Of a stretch of 64,000 bases of DNA, positions 1 through 8,757 are shown one piece after another. Below the pieces are notes generated by a model. That model saw only the letters and a program-made list of their open reading frames with translations, ran no database searches and had not been told where the DNA came from. The position numbers and the translations under genes were made by a program. How positions within the stretch are numbered: the first letter of the stretch is position 1; each line of letters begins with the position of its first letter. The stretch spans positions 1 to 64,000 of the forward strand of contig NZ_QDDL01000004.1 of NCBI RefSeq assembly GCF_003097315.1, in the 5' to 3' direction. The DNA is from Pelagibaculum spongiae (GTDB lineage: Bacteria > Pseudomonadota > Gammaproteobacteria > Enterobacterales > Pelagibaculaceae).

Positions 1-43
1 TTTTTGCAGGAGCGGCACTTGAAAAAGTTGTCATTTTCACATC

Positions 44-1147
44 ATGCCATCACCCAGAGCTATTCTATACGATCCGAAAGAAAATCCATTTCTCCATGTA
101 ATTTCGCGTTGTGTTAGGCGAGGGTGGTTGTGTGGTGAAGATCCAACACTACTCAAAAAGCACCGTAAAAATTACGACCATCGCCGCCAGTGGATTGTCG
201 ATAGAATTGATCGGCTGAGCAAAGCGTTTGCGGTTGATATCGCAGCTTACGCCGTCATGAGCAACCACTACCACCTGGTGGTTTTTGTGGATGTGGAGCG
301 CGCGAAAAACTGGAATATCAAGCAGGTGTTGTTGCAATATTGCAAGGTGTTCGAGGCGCATCCATGGGTTAAGAGTTATCTCGATCCTGACAAATTTCAC
401 ACGCTGACTCAAATGCAAATTCAATGGGTTGAAGAAACTGCTGATACTATTTATCGCAAGCGATTATATTCCATTAGCTGGTTTATGCGCTCAATTAACG
501 AACCGTTGGCACGAATCGCCAATGCGGAAGATTTATGCAAAGGCCGATTTTGGGAAGGGCGGTTTAAAGCCCAAGCATTGCTGGATGAACAGGCGTTGCT
601 CACCTGCATGGCCTATGTCGATCTTAACCCGCTTCGTGCCGGTATTGCACAAACGCCAGAAAGTTCGAATTACACTTCGGTTCAAGCCCGAATTGAAACT
701 GAATTACCTGCCAGTAATCATCGTAGAAAGAAAAGCCGAAAAACAAATAATCAGCGGCGCTACGATTATAATTTCGCCCGATTAAAACCTTTTGTTGATA
801 GCAAAGCCAAATCTAGCATTAATATCAAAGATAAAATTCATCTGCTGCCATTTAAATTAAAAGATTATTTGGAATTGGTTGATGCCAGTGCTCGCATGGC
901 GCGCACTGATAAGAGACACATGGACAGCAGTTTGCCGCCAATTTTTGAACGATTACAAATTGAGACTGATGCACGCTGGTGGGCTTCTGCCATGAGCGGT
1001 CGCAGCACTGTGATGGCGAATGCGCGACAGTTTGCCCACGCAATGGGTAATGCGCTGAATCTCAAGCAATTTCGTGATCGAGTTAAACAACAAACTGAAA
1101 CTTGGCGACAGCAAATACCATCGCCTGGAAAACAACCACCCTCTTGA
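44..1147 (+). CDS. IS200/RAYT-type Y1 transposase (HUH superfamily), long form
   Basis: This is a single-strand DNA transposase of the Y1_Tnp/HUH family, which nicks and joins DNA through a catalytic tyrosine. The HUH signature is visible as His-Tyr-His at residues 75-77 within MSNHYHLVV. The conserved block 'GRFWEGRFKAQALLDE' followed by 'YVDLNPLRAG' is typical of the long (about 300-370 aa) RAYT-like transposases common in marine gammaproteobacteria. At 367 aa it is longer than canonical 140-200 aa IS200 or REP-associated transposases because of a C-terminal extension (about 220-367). The frame is uninterrupted and could be active. Decayed relics of the same gene lie at about 4.94-5.70, 8.24-8.52 and 12.21-12.53 kb, so this is the intact member of a local family. 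The family call is firm; whether it mobilises the nearby repeats is inference. Confidence 0.9.
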   Translation: MPSPRAILYDPKENPFLHVISRCVRRGWLCGEDPTLLKKHRKNYDHRRQWIVDRIDRLSKAFAVDIAAYAVMSNHYHLVVFVDVERAKNWNIKQVLLQYCKVFEAHPWVKSYLDPDKFHTLTQMQIQWVEETADTIYRKRLYSISWFMRSINEPLARIANAEDLCKGRFWEGRFKAQALLDEQALLTCMAYVDLNPLRAGIAQTPESSNYTSVQARIETELPASNHRRKKSRKTNNQRRYDYNFARLKPFVDSKAKSSINIKDKIHLLPFKLKDYLELVDASARMARTDKRHMDSSLPPIFERLQIETDARWWASAMSGRSTVMANARQFAHAMGNALNLKQFRDRVKQQTETWRQQIPSPGKQPPS

Positions 1148-1355
1148 TGCTCATTTTTATTGAGTAAGTTTAAATCTAGAATATTTAAAATCAGATGTAA
1201 TTTAAATAACCGGAGCTGATCCGGTTTTCGCCGTGGCATCAATTTAATATAGTTGCATTTGAAACGAAGCAATCGACTGCCATAATCACATTTAATGTTA
1301 GTGTTTCAGGGTTGTTCCGGTTATTAGATTTTTGGATTGAGGTATAATTGCAATT
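1148..1355. repeat. 3' flank of the transposase unit, conserved at four places
   Basis: The sequence after the transposase stop (TTTAAAT...AATTTAAATAACC, then a stretch ending in TTCGAAG-like bases) reappears in degraded form after each transposase relic, at about 5.69-5.80, 8.52-8.60 and 12.51-12.62 kb. The mobile or duplicated unit therefore extends roughly 150-250 bp past the transposase gene. I see no gene here. Confidence 0.6.
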
Positions 1356-1460
1356 ATGGGTGGCGTGCTGTTTGCGTGATGGGTGGCGTGCTGTTTGCGT
1401 GATGGGTGGCGTGCTGTTTGCGTGGCAATTATGGGTGGCGTGCTGTTTGGCGTGCTGTTT
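1356..1460 (+). repeat. 23-bp tandem repeat downstream of the transposase
   Basis: Three consecutive copies of a 23-bp unit (ATGGGTGGCGTGCTG plus TTTGCGTG) are followed by a 6-bp spacer and one partial copy, then a shorter GGCGTGCTGTTT. The core GGTGGCGTGCTGT occurs once each at about 5882 and 12671, in the equivalent position after the other transposase relics. The array is thus a local amplification of a motif belonging to the unit. Confidence 0.85.
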
Positions 1461-1995
1461 CTTTGTTATTTAAGATTTTTTTCTGTTTTCTCCATGCGGG
1501 CAATATTGGGAGCGGGTGCATAAAATCGAAATCCAACTGACACAATGATGATATTGGTCATCAGCGCTAATAAAACCAATTACTGGCTATTAATATGACG
1601 ACCTCTTGCTTTGTCTTTGACTTTATAAGTGCAAGGAATGCGAAGGGTTTGTGATGTTTTTTATTAATACAATTAACAATTAAGAAACTCAAATTAATGT
1701 CGTAATGTATCGAAAAATTAATTAGGCTGGCGTGCAATGTTACCTGTTACTATGTTTCTTCTTTTTTATTGAAAGTCCAGCTCAATCTGGTAAATTTAGA
1801 TAAGCAGAAAACTTTTTCACTCAGGCGTGGTTCGATAGCAACGATGTCGGCAATTAATTCAGATAAGTTAATTTTTTGACAGTGAGTCAGTTCTGATAAG
1901 GAATTGATTTTTTTTAGTGGGTTTTTTAATCAATCGAGAAGTGTAGTGGCAGCATGAACGTGATGGATTAGCGTGTAAATGATTTTACTATTGTG
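1461..1995. other. Gene-free stretch, relic repeats
   Basis: I see no convincing gene. The stretch around 1880-1985 (GAGTCAGTTCTGATAAGG ... GGATTAGCGTGTAAATG) is homologous to two successive copies upstream of the second lipoprotein (about 9245-9365 and 9415-9515), so it is part of the duplicated module. Confidence 0.5.
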
Positions 1996-2163
1996 ATGAT
2001 GTTATTGGGAGTTTTTTTATTCTCAATATTAAGGAAGAAAGGCCGCAGTGTCGAGTTTGAATTAAAACAGCACGATGGCGAAAGAAATGAATGCTTAAAA
2101 ATTAAAGGATTAGCCAATAAGAAACAATATCTCACAAGATTGTTGCCCTCGTGTTTATCGTAG
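1996..2163 (+). CDS. Small ORF (55 aa), possibly vestigial
   Basis: An ATG-ATG start gives a 55-aa frame with a short hydrophobic head (MMLLGVFLFSIL), a basic patch (RKKGR) and a polar tail ending LTRLLPSCLS. I do not recognise it. Its central and C-terminal codons are conserved as a reading frame upstream of the second lipoprotein (9629-9763: ...SNEYLTIKELAG... LARLLP), but that copy lacks an ATG and is preceded by an in-frame stop. Amino-acid-level conservation between copies suggests it once encoded protein; it may now be a relic in both. No clear Shine-Dalgarno sequence is visible. Confidence 0.35.
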   Translation: MMLLGVFLFSILRKKGRSVEFELKQHDGERNECLKIKGLANKKQYLTRLLPSCLS

Positions 2164-2268
2164 GAGCTACGGCTGAATTAAGGGGGGCTTCGAATTCAAT
2201 CCTGACGAGGAATAAATAATTAAAAACAGGGGACGCCTTAATTTAACTCTTGCAGAGGAATAAGCACG

Positions 2269-4521
2269 ATGAAAAACCTACTATTGTTTTTAACAATTGG
2301 ATTCCTAACTATAGGATGCGCTAATTACGCGTACGCGGATGAAGTGGCGCACGAAAGTGCAGGGAGCACACATGAAAGAATAGAAGGGCCGGCAACTGTT
2401 CGAGGGCTAGTGAGGCTGGGAGCTCCAGACGAGAATGGAGACTTTAGCCTTATCTACGCACAAGATCTAACAAACATGATTGTCAACATTCGTCGTCTAG
2501 ATGGTACGCGTTTAGATAGGTACGGGCTTAACTCCGATGACGTTACGGTTCTTATGGGATCTGCAAACGTTCGCTTCGTAGCATTCCAAGGTACCAACTC
2601 TAATGGAGATGTCATTAGAGTCGGCGTAACAGTAGAAGGATTTGAATACGAAGAACCGATAACGGGTTATTTGCCCGGTACAACGCTTGAACACGCAATC
2701 ACTTCCCCCGAGTTATTCATTGAAGCTGTTAACGCAAACAGCGGCGCGTCTTCTTGGTATATTAAAAACGAAGTGACTGGTGGAATTATTCAGGTGAACA
2801 GGCTCTGTTCAGAGGATGATCCTTATTTTTCTATTGCTGGAACAGTGCAAGATGGATCGCAAGATTTAGGTATTTATGGTGGTGCTATCCTTGGAAGTAT
2901 AACTTGGGAAGAGCGTTGTGGTTATGATCCGCAGTTCCGTGACATCATTGGAGGGTCTGAAGATTTTCAAGGCAAAATATCTGAATTAATAAAAGTAGGT
3001 GCAACTAACTTTGGTGGATCAGTTGATCCGGTTGATCAAGTTAATCAAGTTGATCAAGTTGATCAAGTTGATCCAGTTGATCCAGTTGATCCAGTAAGGG
3101 ACGGATCTATTGTTGCGCTAGCGATTAGAACTCAAGAAGAATTCAGTAATGCTATTAATGGAAGTTTGAGCTCTTGGTATGTTGAAAACACGCTAACAGG
3201 CAATATTCTACAGTTTAATCGCGTATGTGAAAGTGCAGAAGGCCTTGTTTTATCTATCACTGGAGCGCTGGATGAAGCTGATACTTATTTTAGTGACAAT
3301 ACTTGGAAAGCTGTATTCTGGCATGGTGATCGCTGTATTAACACCCGAACTGATTTCGTAACTGGTGCTGGTATTGCGGGCTTACAAGCCAGAATATCGG
3401 AATATTTCTTATACACAGATGCAACTAACTTTGGAATAACAAGAGACGGCTCTACTCCTGCGTTAGCTATCAGAACGCACAGGGAACTTGTAGCGAATGT
3501 ACCTGCAGTCGGACAATCTAGATATGTTGAAAACACAACAACGGGTGACATCATACAGATGAATGCATTCTGTGGTGGTTTTACAGGATTAACACCGATT
3601 AATGTTACTGGCGCAGCACAAGATGGATCTGCTGATTATTATGTTGCCACTCTAACCGGTGAATGGGGAACTGCCTCGTGGCATCAAGGTAGATGTAGTG
3701 ATGCTTTTGATATTGTTGGTCATGCTGGTCGCGAAAATACAGGTTTTCAAAATGTAATAAATGCTTACATACAAAACACAACCGCCACTAATTTTAGAGA
3801 CGGGTATGTTCCTGTTAGAAACGGATCTACTGTTGCGCTAGCGATTAGAACTCAAGAAGAATTCAGTAATGCTATTAATGGAAGTTTGAGCTCTTGGTAT
3901 GTTGAAAACACGCTAACAGGCAATATTCTACAGTTTAATCGCGTATGTGAAAGTGCAGAAGGCCTTGTTTTATCTATCACTGGAGCGCTGGATGAAGCAG
4001 ATACTTATTTTAGTAGCAATACTTGGAAAGCTGTATTCTGGCATGGTGATCGCTGTATTAACACCCGAACTGATTTCGTAGCTGGTGCTGGTATTGCGGG
4101 CTTACAAGCCAGAATATCGGAGTATTTCTTATACACAGATGCAACTAACTTTGGAATAACAAGAGACGGCTCTACTCCTGCGTTAGCTATTAGAACGCAC
4201 AGGGAATTTGTAGCGAATTTACTTGCAGTCGGACAATCTAGATATGTTGAAAACACAACAACGGGTGACATCATACAGATGAATGCATTCTGTGGTGGTT
4301 TTACAGGATCAACACTGATTAATGTTACTGGCGCAGCACAAGATGGATCTGCTGATAATTATGTTAACATTCGAACCGGCTTTTGGGGAGCTGCCTCGTG
4401 GCTTCGAGGTAGATGTAGTGATTCTTTTAAAGCTCATCAGACTGGTCGTGAAAATGCAGGTTTTCAAAGTGTAATAAATGCTTACATACAATACACAACC
4501 GCCACTAATTTTAGGGACTAG
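2269..4521 (+). CDS. Secreted lipoprotein with five paired-cysteine repeat domains (copy A)
   Basis: Function unknown. The N-terminus MKNLLLFLTIGFLTIGC is a lipoprotein-type signal with a plausible lipobox (TIG|C, Cys17). A unique N-terminal domain (about 45-140) is shared with the paralogue at 9851-12115. Five domains of about 115-120 aa follow (about 142-250, 277-397, 398-516, 517-637 and 638-750). Each has a SWYVEN..TG.I.Q.N motif, one Cys shortly after the Asn-Arg or Asn-x, a second Cys in an R-C pair about 40 residues later, and an end resembling DATNF. A Val-Asp-Gln/Pro linker (252-275) separates domains 1 and 2. Domains 2-3 and 4-5 are near-identical at DNA level. The start has a GAGG-like ribosome site (GCAGAGGAATAAGCACG). 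It ends at a TAG that interrupts a further repeat (see 4522-4788). A cell-surface or periplasmic binding role is inference. Confidence 0.85.
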   Translation: MKNLLLFLTIGFLTIGCANYAYADEVAHESAGSTHERIEGPATVRGLVRLGAPDENGDFSLIYAQDLTNMIVNIRRLDGTRLDRYGLNSDDVTVLMGSANVRFVAFQGTNSNGDVIRVGVTVEGFEYEEPITGYLPGTTLEHAITSPELFIEAVNANSGASSWYIKNEVTGGIIQVNRLCSEDDPYFSIAGTVQDGSQDLGIYGGAILGSITWEERCGYDPQFRDIIGGSEDFQGKISELIKVGATNFGGSVDPVDQVNQVDQVDQVDPVDPVDPVRDGSIVALAIRTQEEFSNAINGSLSSWYVENTLTGNILQFNRVCESAEGLVLSITGALDEADTYFSDNTWKAVFWHGDRCINTRTDFVTGAGIAGLQARISEYFLYTDATNFGITRDGSTPALAIRTHRELVANVPAVGQSRYVENTTTGDIIQMNAFCGGFTGLTPINVTGAAQDGSADYYVATLTGEWGTASWHQGRCSDAFDIVGHAGRENTGFQNVINAYIQNTTATNFRDGYVPVRNGSTVALAIRTQEEFSNAINGSLSSWYVENTLTGNILQFNRVCESAEGLVLSITGALDEADTYFSSNTWKAVFWHGDRCINTRTDFVAGAGIAGLQARISEYFLYTDATNFGITRDGSTPALAIRTHREFVANLLAVGQSRYVENTTTGDIIQMNAFCGGFTGSTLINVTGAAQDGSADNYVNIRTGFWGAASWLRGRCSDSFKAHQTGRENAGFQSVINAYIQYTTATNFRD
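3022..3093 (+). repeat. 9-bp tandem repeat encoding the Val-Asp-Gln/Pro linker
   Basis: Eight in-frame copies of GTTGATCMR (one copy GTTAATCAA) encode a flexible V-D-Q / V-D-P linker between domains 1 and 2 of lipoprotein A. The repeat number could vary between strains without shifting the frame. Confidence 0.85.
3103..4518 (+). repeat. 720-bp in-gene tandem duplication
   Basis: Positions about 3103-3822 repeat at 3823-4518 with exactly 720 bp (240 codons, two domains) between equivalent bases, with only scattered differences. This is a recent internal duplication of domains 2-3 into domains 4-5 of the lipoprotein. Confidence 0.9.
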
Positions 4522-4788
4522 TATGTTCCACCTGTTAGAGATGGATCTACTCCTGACCTAGCTATAAGGGCTCACGAAGGTTTTTTAAGTAATACGCCTG
4601 AAGTTGGAGAATCTAGATACATTGAAGATACGAGAGCAGGTGACATTATCCAGGTAACTAGAGCATGCATCAACCAAAGCAATATAATATTATCTGCCAC
4701 GGGAGCGTGTTCTAATGGTGATGATGGAACGTACGCTTTGGCAAATTACCTCGAAAAGAAAGGCGCAACTAACTACAGGTTAAATTAA
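4522..4788 (+). pseudogene. In-frame sixth repeat beyond an amber stop of lipoprotein A
   Basis: Directly after the TAG at 4519-4521 the same frame stays open for 88 codons to TAA at 4786-4788. It encodes another repeat domain: RDGSTPDLAIR, SRYIEDTRAGDIIQV with a following Cys, SATGA, and a terminal GATNYRLN. In the earlier repeat the position of the TAG is GGG (gac-GGG-tat), so two base changes created the stop. The domain lacks about 30 residues of its middle (the W..RC segment). It is either a decayed C-terminal domain or, less likely, reached by readthrough. Confidence 0.75.
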
Positions 4789-4939
4789 GCTAATTAAGCT
4801 TGGGGCAAAACTGCCTCAGGCTTTTTAACACTTTGTTAAAGTTTTGAATAATAAGTTAAAGATAGAGTGTCGGCACGAAGGAAAAACAATACCGAGCAAA
4901 GTGTTGTTTATGCCAGTCAAAAACCATTTGATTTCTCAT

Positions 4940-5700
4940 TCGGTTGTCATGATGGCGTTCAGAGTTATTTCATATGAGCCGAAAGCAAATCCCGTCCGCA
5001 TTCTCTTTTAAAGAGCTCGTATAATCTCTCTCACTTTTCCATCTTTGGCATATGGTTGCTGATTTCTCGGCTTTGGCATGATTATCCATTGGTGGAAGAA
5101 ATGCAAAGCAAATGTCTAGAACATTTACTGCCTGCATTGCACTAATCTGTATATCCATGTGCTTTCTGCTTGTAATGACAGAGTAATTTTTTAACTGTGA
5201 ATCTCAAGTTAGCGTCATCTTCATTCTCGTCAAGGATAGCAGAAGGCATTGGCATGGAAGTTAAATCTGAAAGTTTATGGCGCTATAAATTTATTGAAAA
5301 TAGTAGTTAAAAAATCCAAGCAGACTCTAAAGAGAAGATCTAACCCACCAGAAATCATCGCAGGAAAAAAGTTGAAAAAGAAACAAATAACGCCGATATG
5401 ATTATAAATATGCTCGATTGAAATCTTATATTGATAGTAAGAATAAATCCAAATCCAAACCTAGTATTAATATAAGCGATACAGTTCATTTATTGCCATT
5501 TAATTAACAGATTATCTAAAGCTGATTGATGTCAATACCATGAGCGGTCGCAGCTCTGCGATGGCTAGTGCGAGACAGCTTGCCTGTGAAATGGGTAGTG
5601 CGCTGAATTTTAAGTGGTTTTGTGTTCTAGCTAATCAAAAACACAGGAGTCTGAAAAACAATTGCCATCTTGATGTTTGTTTATATTTAATGAGTTTAAA
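4940..5700 (+). pseudogene. Decayed transposase relic (RAYT family), ends recognisable
   Basis: About 4952-4995 matches the first codons of the transposase at 44 (ATGGCGTTCAGAGTTATTTC, then CCGAAAGCAAATCC). About 5370-5690 matches its C-terminal part, including the block encoding MSGRS..MA.ARQ.A..MG.ALN at 5540-5610. The middle has been replaced or lost and stops interrupt all frames. About 5000-5340 between the two ends shows nothing I recognise. The relic lies between lipoprotein A and the convergent 320-aa gene. Confidence 0.8.
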
Positions 5701-5960
5701 TCAGGAGTTTTTAGAATTAAATGCAATTTAAGTGATCGAGATTATTTTTCTTGTCGTAGTGTCAATTCAGTATCATTGTATTCGAAGTGAAGAAAGTAGT
5801 TACTGCAATCGTGCTGAGCGCTAAGTTTGTATAGTTATGCCAGTCATTAGCGTTTTTAATTAAGATATACTTAAAATCATCGGTGGCGTGCTGTATCTTA
5901 TATATTCCGAAGCATTTCTTGGAATACCTTTAAAACCCTTTGCGATATCAGAAAAATAAT
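5701..5960. other. Conserved non-coding flank between relic and terminator
   Basis: This stretch is homologous to 12530-12750 (shared CATCGGTGGCGTGCTG, then CTTATATATTCCGAA and CCCTTTGCGAT). No gene is seen; it is part of the duplicated module. Confidence 0.6.
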
Positions 5961-6000
5961 AAAAAAACCCCTAAGACCTAAAAAAAATCTTAGGGGTTTT
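5961..6000 (-). terminator. Rho-independent terminator of the 320-aa gene (copy A)
   Basis: A perfect 13-bp stem (AAAACCCCTAAGA at 5964-5976 pairing with 5988-6000) ends in a T-run on the minus strand. It lies directly downstream of the stop codon of the minus-strand gene and is conserved at 12751-12791 after the paralogue. Confidence 0.9.
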
Positions 6001-6002
6001 GT

Positions 6003-6965
6003 TTAGTCTTGTAAGGTGATGCCTGCGTTAACTGCTGCTATTGCAACGGCCGCACGAGCCTTGTTGGCTACTATGATTGCTTGATGGAGTTCATTTAATG
6101 GTACAAGATATTCTTCTGTATTTGAGATAACTTCTTCTACGTTCAAATCCTTACCCACCAAGTGATCTAAAGGTGAGATAACTTTCGATTCATCACCTAT
6201 GAGGAAATCATAAAGACGTGAATTCAGCTCTTGAAAGCCAATCCCCCACGGTAGTGGATCATTAACACCGACGCCGTAGTAATCTTTAATAATTGTGCGG
6301 TATTGGTTTTGGTCTTCAACGTTCCCAGCTTGTTGAGCTTCTATGAATGAATTAGTCCAGCCATAGATCATTTCAAGGTCTTCTACGAGAGCACCTATGG
6401 TTTCGAGGTTCGGGTAAAAATGATCGAGCACATTACGAATCAGGTATCCTGCTGTCTCTGCTGTTTCTATAGTGCCTGTAGTTTCGCCTGTAACGTATTC
6501 TATCCACTCTACTACTCGAAAGCTTGGGCCTGCTGACCATACTTTTCGAACCGGTTGAATCTTCGCGCTTATATCATCATCAGCAAGCGCAGAGGCAATC
6601 ACAGCTTCATTATAAATAGCTAAGTAGTCTATTGGTGTTATTGGGTCTATACCATCGAGCAATGTTGTTGCTGAGACTGCAATGGACAAATTAGCGATGG
6701 TTGATGGGTTGAATACTAATGTGTAATCCGTTTTATCTCCAATTTTAGAAGTGTTTAAACAAAGTTGTGCGAGATCCCCAAAGCTTGCGCAGCCAGCGTC
6801 TGAAGCATTAGCTGCAGCCCATTTCTGTAGTTCTTGAATTTCTAAATGAATTGTTTCCATATTGCTTGCAAATGATTTTAATTCATCTGATGGAATAGGC
6901 GGGGGTGAAGCTATCGCAGCAGTTGAAGATGCGATCAACGCTAAGGATGCTAAGAAAGTTTTCAT
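6003..6965 (-). CDS. Secreted 320-aa protein of unknown function (copy A)
   Basis: I do not recognise a family. MKTFLASLALIASSTAAIA is a Sec signal peptide with an A-I-A cleavage site before SPPPIPSDE. The mature protein is largely helical in appearance. It has two close cysteines (DAGCASFGDLAQLCLN, about 58-69), a central conserved block (residues about 148-185, EW..Y.TGET....ETAETAGY..R) and a block around 200-240 (IYGWTNSF.EAQQ, IKDYYGVG.NDPLP). The only paralogue seen is the 320-aa protein at 12805-13767, same length and about 70 percent alike by eye. It is transcribed convergently toward lipoprotein A and ends at its own strong terminator. A linked role with the lipoprotein is inferred only from the repeated pairing. 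Confidence 0.85.
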   Translation of the reverse strand: MKTFLASLALIASSTAAIASPPPIPSDELKSFASNMETIHLEIQELQKWAAANASDAGCASFGDLAQLCLNTSKIGDKTDYTLVFNPSTIANLSIAVSATTLLDGIDPITPIDYLAIYNEAVIASALADDDISAKIQPVRKVWSAGPSFRVVEWIEYVTGETTGTIETAETAGYLIRNVLDHFYPNLETIGALVEDLEMIYGWTNSFIEAQQAGNVEDQNQYRTIIKDYYGVGVNDPLPWGIGFQELNSRLYDFLIGDESKVISPLDHLVGKDLNVEEVISNTEEYLVPLNELHQAIIVANKARAAVAIAAVNAGITLQD

Positions 6966-7330
6966 TATACCATTCCTTTATTTAAATAGGGTTGATTAGA
7001 GGTCGGTGCGATCTTGAAAGAGATAGTAGACTTCGATATCAACAGCCCGTGATCATCTTCTAGATTCTGCGGTATTCGCAAAGAGTTGAAAAATTGTATC
7101 GATTTAGTTTTCATTTCGATGCGAATTGTGAGAAGTGAGATCACTTATATTCGATGGTGTTTCACTTAAAATGTGAAGTCAGCAGCTTCAGTGTACTGAT
7201 TCAAGTCAGTATCGTCGTGCCATCGAAGTTGATGCTCAGATGAACTGCAAAAATATTAGAGTAAACGTGCAATAAGTATTAAAATATAGGATTTTTTCAA
7301 TTTTAGTGCTTAGAGGTATTGTTGGCTAAT
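6966..7330 (-). promoter_or_regulatory. Conserved upstream region of the 320-aa gene (copy A)
   Basis: The 360 bp upstream of the start are conserved with 13768-14110 (AGACTTCGATATCAACAG, GAAAAATTGTATCGATTTA and others). They include the dyad TACTGA-TTCAAG-TCAGTA at 7193-7210 (TACTGATCCAAGTCAGTG in copy B). Conservation of non-coding DNA suggests a promoter or operator; no exact promoter can be assigned. Confidence 0.45.
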
Positions 7331-7640
7331 GCTCTCAAATGTCGAATGTTTGCGCCAAAAAACAAAATAATGTATTCACTAAATAAAAACTAATTGATTG
7401 GAAGTTGTAGTGTTTTTACAAGGTTTTTTGCTATCAACTTATTGAAAAGTAACTTGAAAATAAAAAAAGAGGTGAATCATTCGGTTTGTTAGTGTAAATG
7501 ATGGTTTTATTAATTGTAATGTGCTCACATCAGTTTGCTCAAGGGCTTAGAAATTTAAAATTGCTCCGGACATTGTAGATACAAGGTTTGATGAGGCCAA
7601 AATATTCCATACATTTTTCGGTATCCCTCGCTTTTGTGTG
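7331..7640. other. Gene-free AT-rich stretch
   Basis: No gene is supported. Parts match 14110-14350 (AATGCTCTCAAATG, AATGATGGTTTTATTA), so it is module backbone. Confidence 0.4.
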
Positions 7641-7644
7641 GGTC

Positions 7645-7722
7645 ACGTAGCGAAATCAGCTATCTGGCGATACGTTTCAAAAGTGTCTGATTGCACAGAA
7701 GGCTCATCAAGCCTGCATGTAA
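7645..7722 (+). repeat. Degraded MITE-like repeat, copy 1
   Basis: TAGCGAAATCAGCTATCTGGCG ... TGTCTGATTGC ... GAAGGCTCATCAAGCCTGC is an imperfect inverted-orientation match to the hairpin element at 8673-8757. It is absent from the corresponding place in copy B, so it is an insertion specific to copy A. Confidence 0.6.
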
Positions 7723-7769
7723 CAGAAGGTTAGATGCATCGGGAGCAGGGCGTGTATTGTATTTCACGA

Positions 7770-8095
7770 CCCTTAGCGAGTCATTAATTAGGTTCAAATA
7801 TACATTAGAAAACAAAAGAATCAGAAAAATACTAACTGTAATGTTCAATGAAAGTTACAGAAGGCCACGAAAATAAAAATGATACATGAGTGGTGGGAGT
7901 GATGAATGTTGAGCGAATCAATTTGTATCGGAATGGTTGTCAGTAAATGAGGCAATCGATACGTAAGATAATATCATTGCTTTGCATGGTCTTAGGTTAC
8001 GTGTTGAATTGTCAAAAGCATATATTGAAGCAGGTAATATTTATTTGCTGTCGGCAAAAAGTTGTTGCTTTAAATTGTATGGGTATCCTTTTATT
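7770..8095 (+). pseudogene. Decayed reading frame shared by both modules (copy A)
   Basis: Codons in this stretch (LSESLIRFKYTLE near 7771, then EWLSVNEAIDT-stop-DNIIALHG and RVELSKAYIEAGNI near 7935-8035) match a frame at 14360-14650 in copy B (LSESLAWFKYKLE; EWLSVNEIIDTQYNVIAW; RVELSKAYIKAGEI). Differences are concentrated at silent or conservative positions, but stops or frameshifts break both copies. I do not recognise the protein. Confidence 0.4.
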
Positions 8096-8235
8096 TAACA
8101 GCTGAGGCTTTAAAAAAATAAATGACTTTTAGCTTTGGTTGACACTTTGCCTAAGGAGGTTTCCAGTTCTAGCTAAAATCCATATCTTGGGGCGGGCCAT
8201 TTATCATGAAAATAATTTTCTAAAAGTGGGTCAAT
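8096..8235. other. Module non-coding segment
   Basis: Homologous to 14690-14770 (GAGGCTTTRAAAAAATAAAT, then GTTTCCAG). No gene seen. Confidence 0.4.
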
Positions 8236-8520
8236 ATTTCTCGGCTAAAATCTTTTGTTGATGATTAAATTAAGTCCATAGTTAATATCAGAGATACAGT
8301 TCAATCACTGCTATTTAAATTAAAAAATTAGATTCAGGCTAGTAGGTTAGCGCCATGAGCGGTCGCAGCAAAGTAATATCCAGTGCCTATCAGTTTGCCT
8401 ATGCCATGGATAATGCGCTGAACCTCAGCAGTTTAGTGATCGAGCCAAGCAACAAGCTGCGCTTGGCAACGGCAAACACAGGCGCCTGAAAAGCAATCTC
8501 TCTCTTGGTACTCATTTTTA
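8236..8520 (+). pseudogene. Transposase relic, C-terminal part
   Basis: This matches the 3' third of the transposase at 44-1147: CTAAAATCTTTTGTTGATGA, then ATGAGCGGTCGCAGC near 8354, GCGCTGAACCTCAGC near 8415, and GGCGCCTGAAAAGCAATC before the conserved 3' flank. Multiple frameshifts and stops are present, and no N-terminal half was found. Confidence 0.8.
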
Positions 8521-8672
8521 TTGAATGGTTTTAAATTAGAGGTTTTTAAAATTAAATGCAATTTAAACAAACAGACTGATTTGATTTTTGCTTTGATATT
8601 AGGGTCCTAGAAACTAATAAATACCCTGTTTCCCAGGGATGGTCGCATCACACTGAATCTTATGTTATCCGC

Positions 8673-8757
8673 GTAGGTTTGATAAGCCTTCGGCGCAATC
8701 AGACAGTTTTGCCCCCATCGCTAGATGTCTGATTTCGCTAGTACTCATCAAACCTAC
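8673..8757. repeat. MITE-like hairpin element, 85 bp
   Basis: Outer inverted repeats GTAGGTTTGATAAG (8673-8686) and CTCATCAAACCTAC (8744-8757) enclose a second pair, ATCAGACA and TGTCTGAT (8698-8705 and 8726-8733). This makes a two-tier fold of the kind seen in small non-autonomous REP/MITE elements. A degraded inverted copy lies at 7645-7722. Confidence 0.75.

Noticed and set aside
1356..1460. Possible CRISPR array
   Set aside because: Units are directly adjacent without unique spacers, and no cas genes are present. The 9-bp array at 8883 fails for the same reasons.
5540..5731. 63-aa ORF starting MSGRSSAMASARQ
   Set aside because: It is the decayed C-terminal end of the transposase, not an independent gene.
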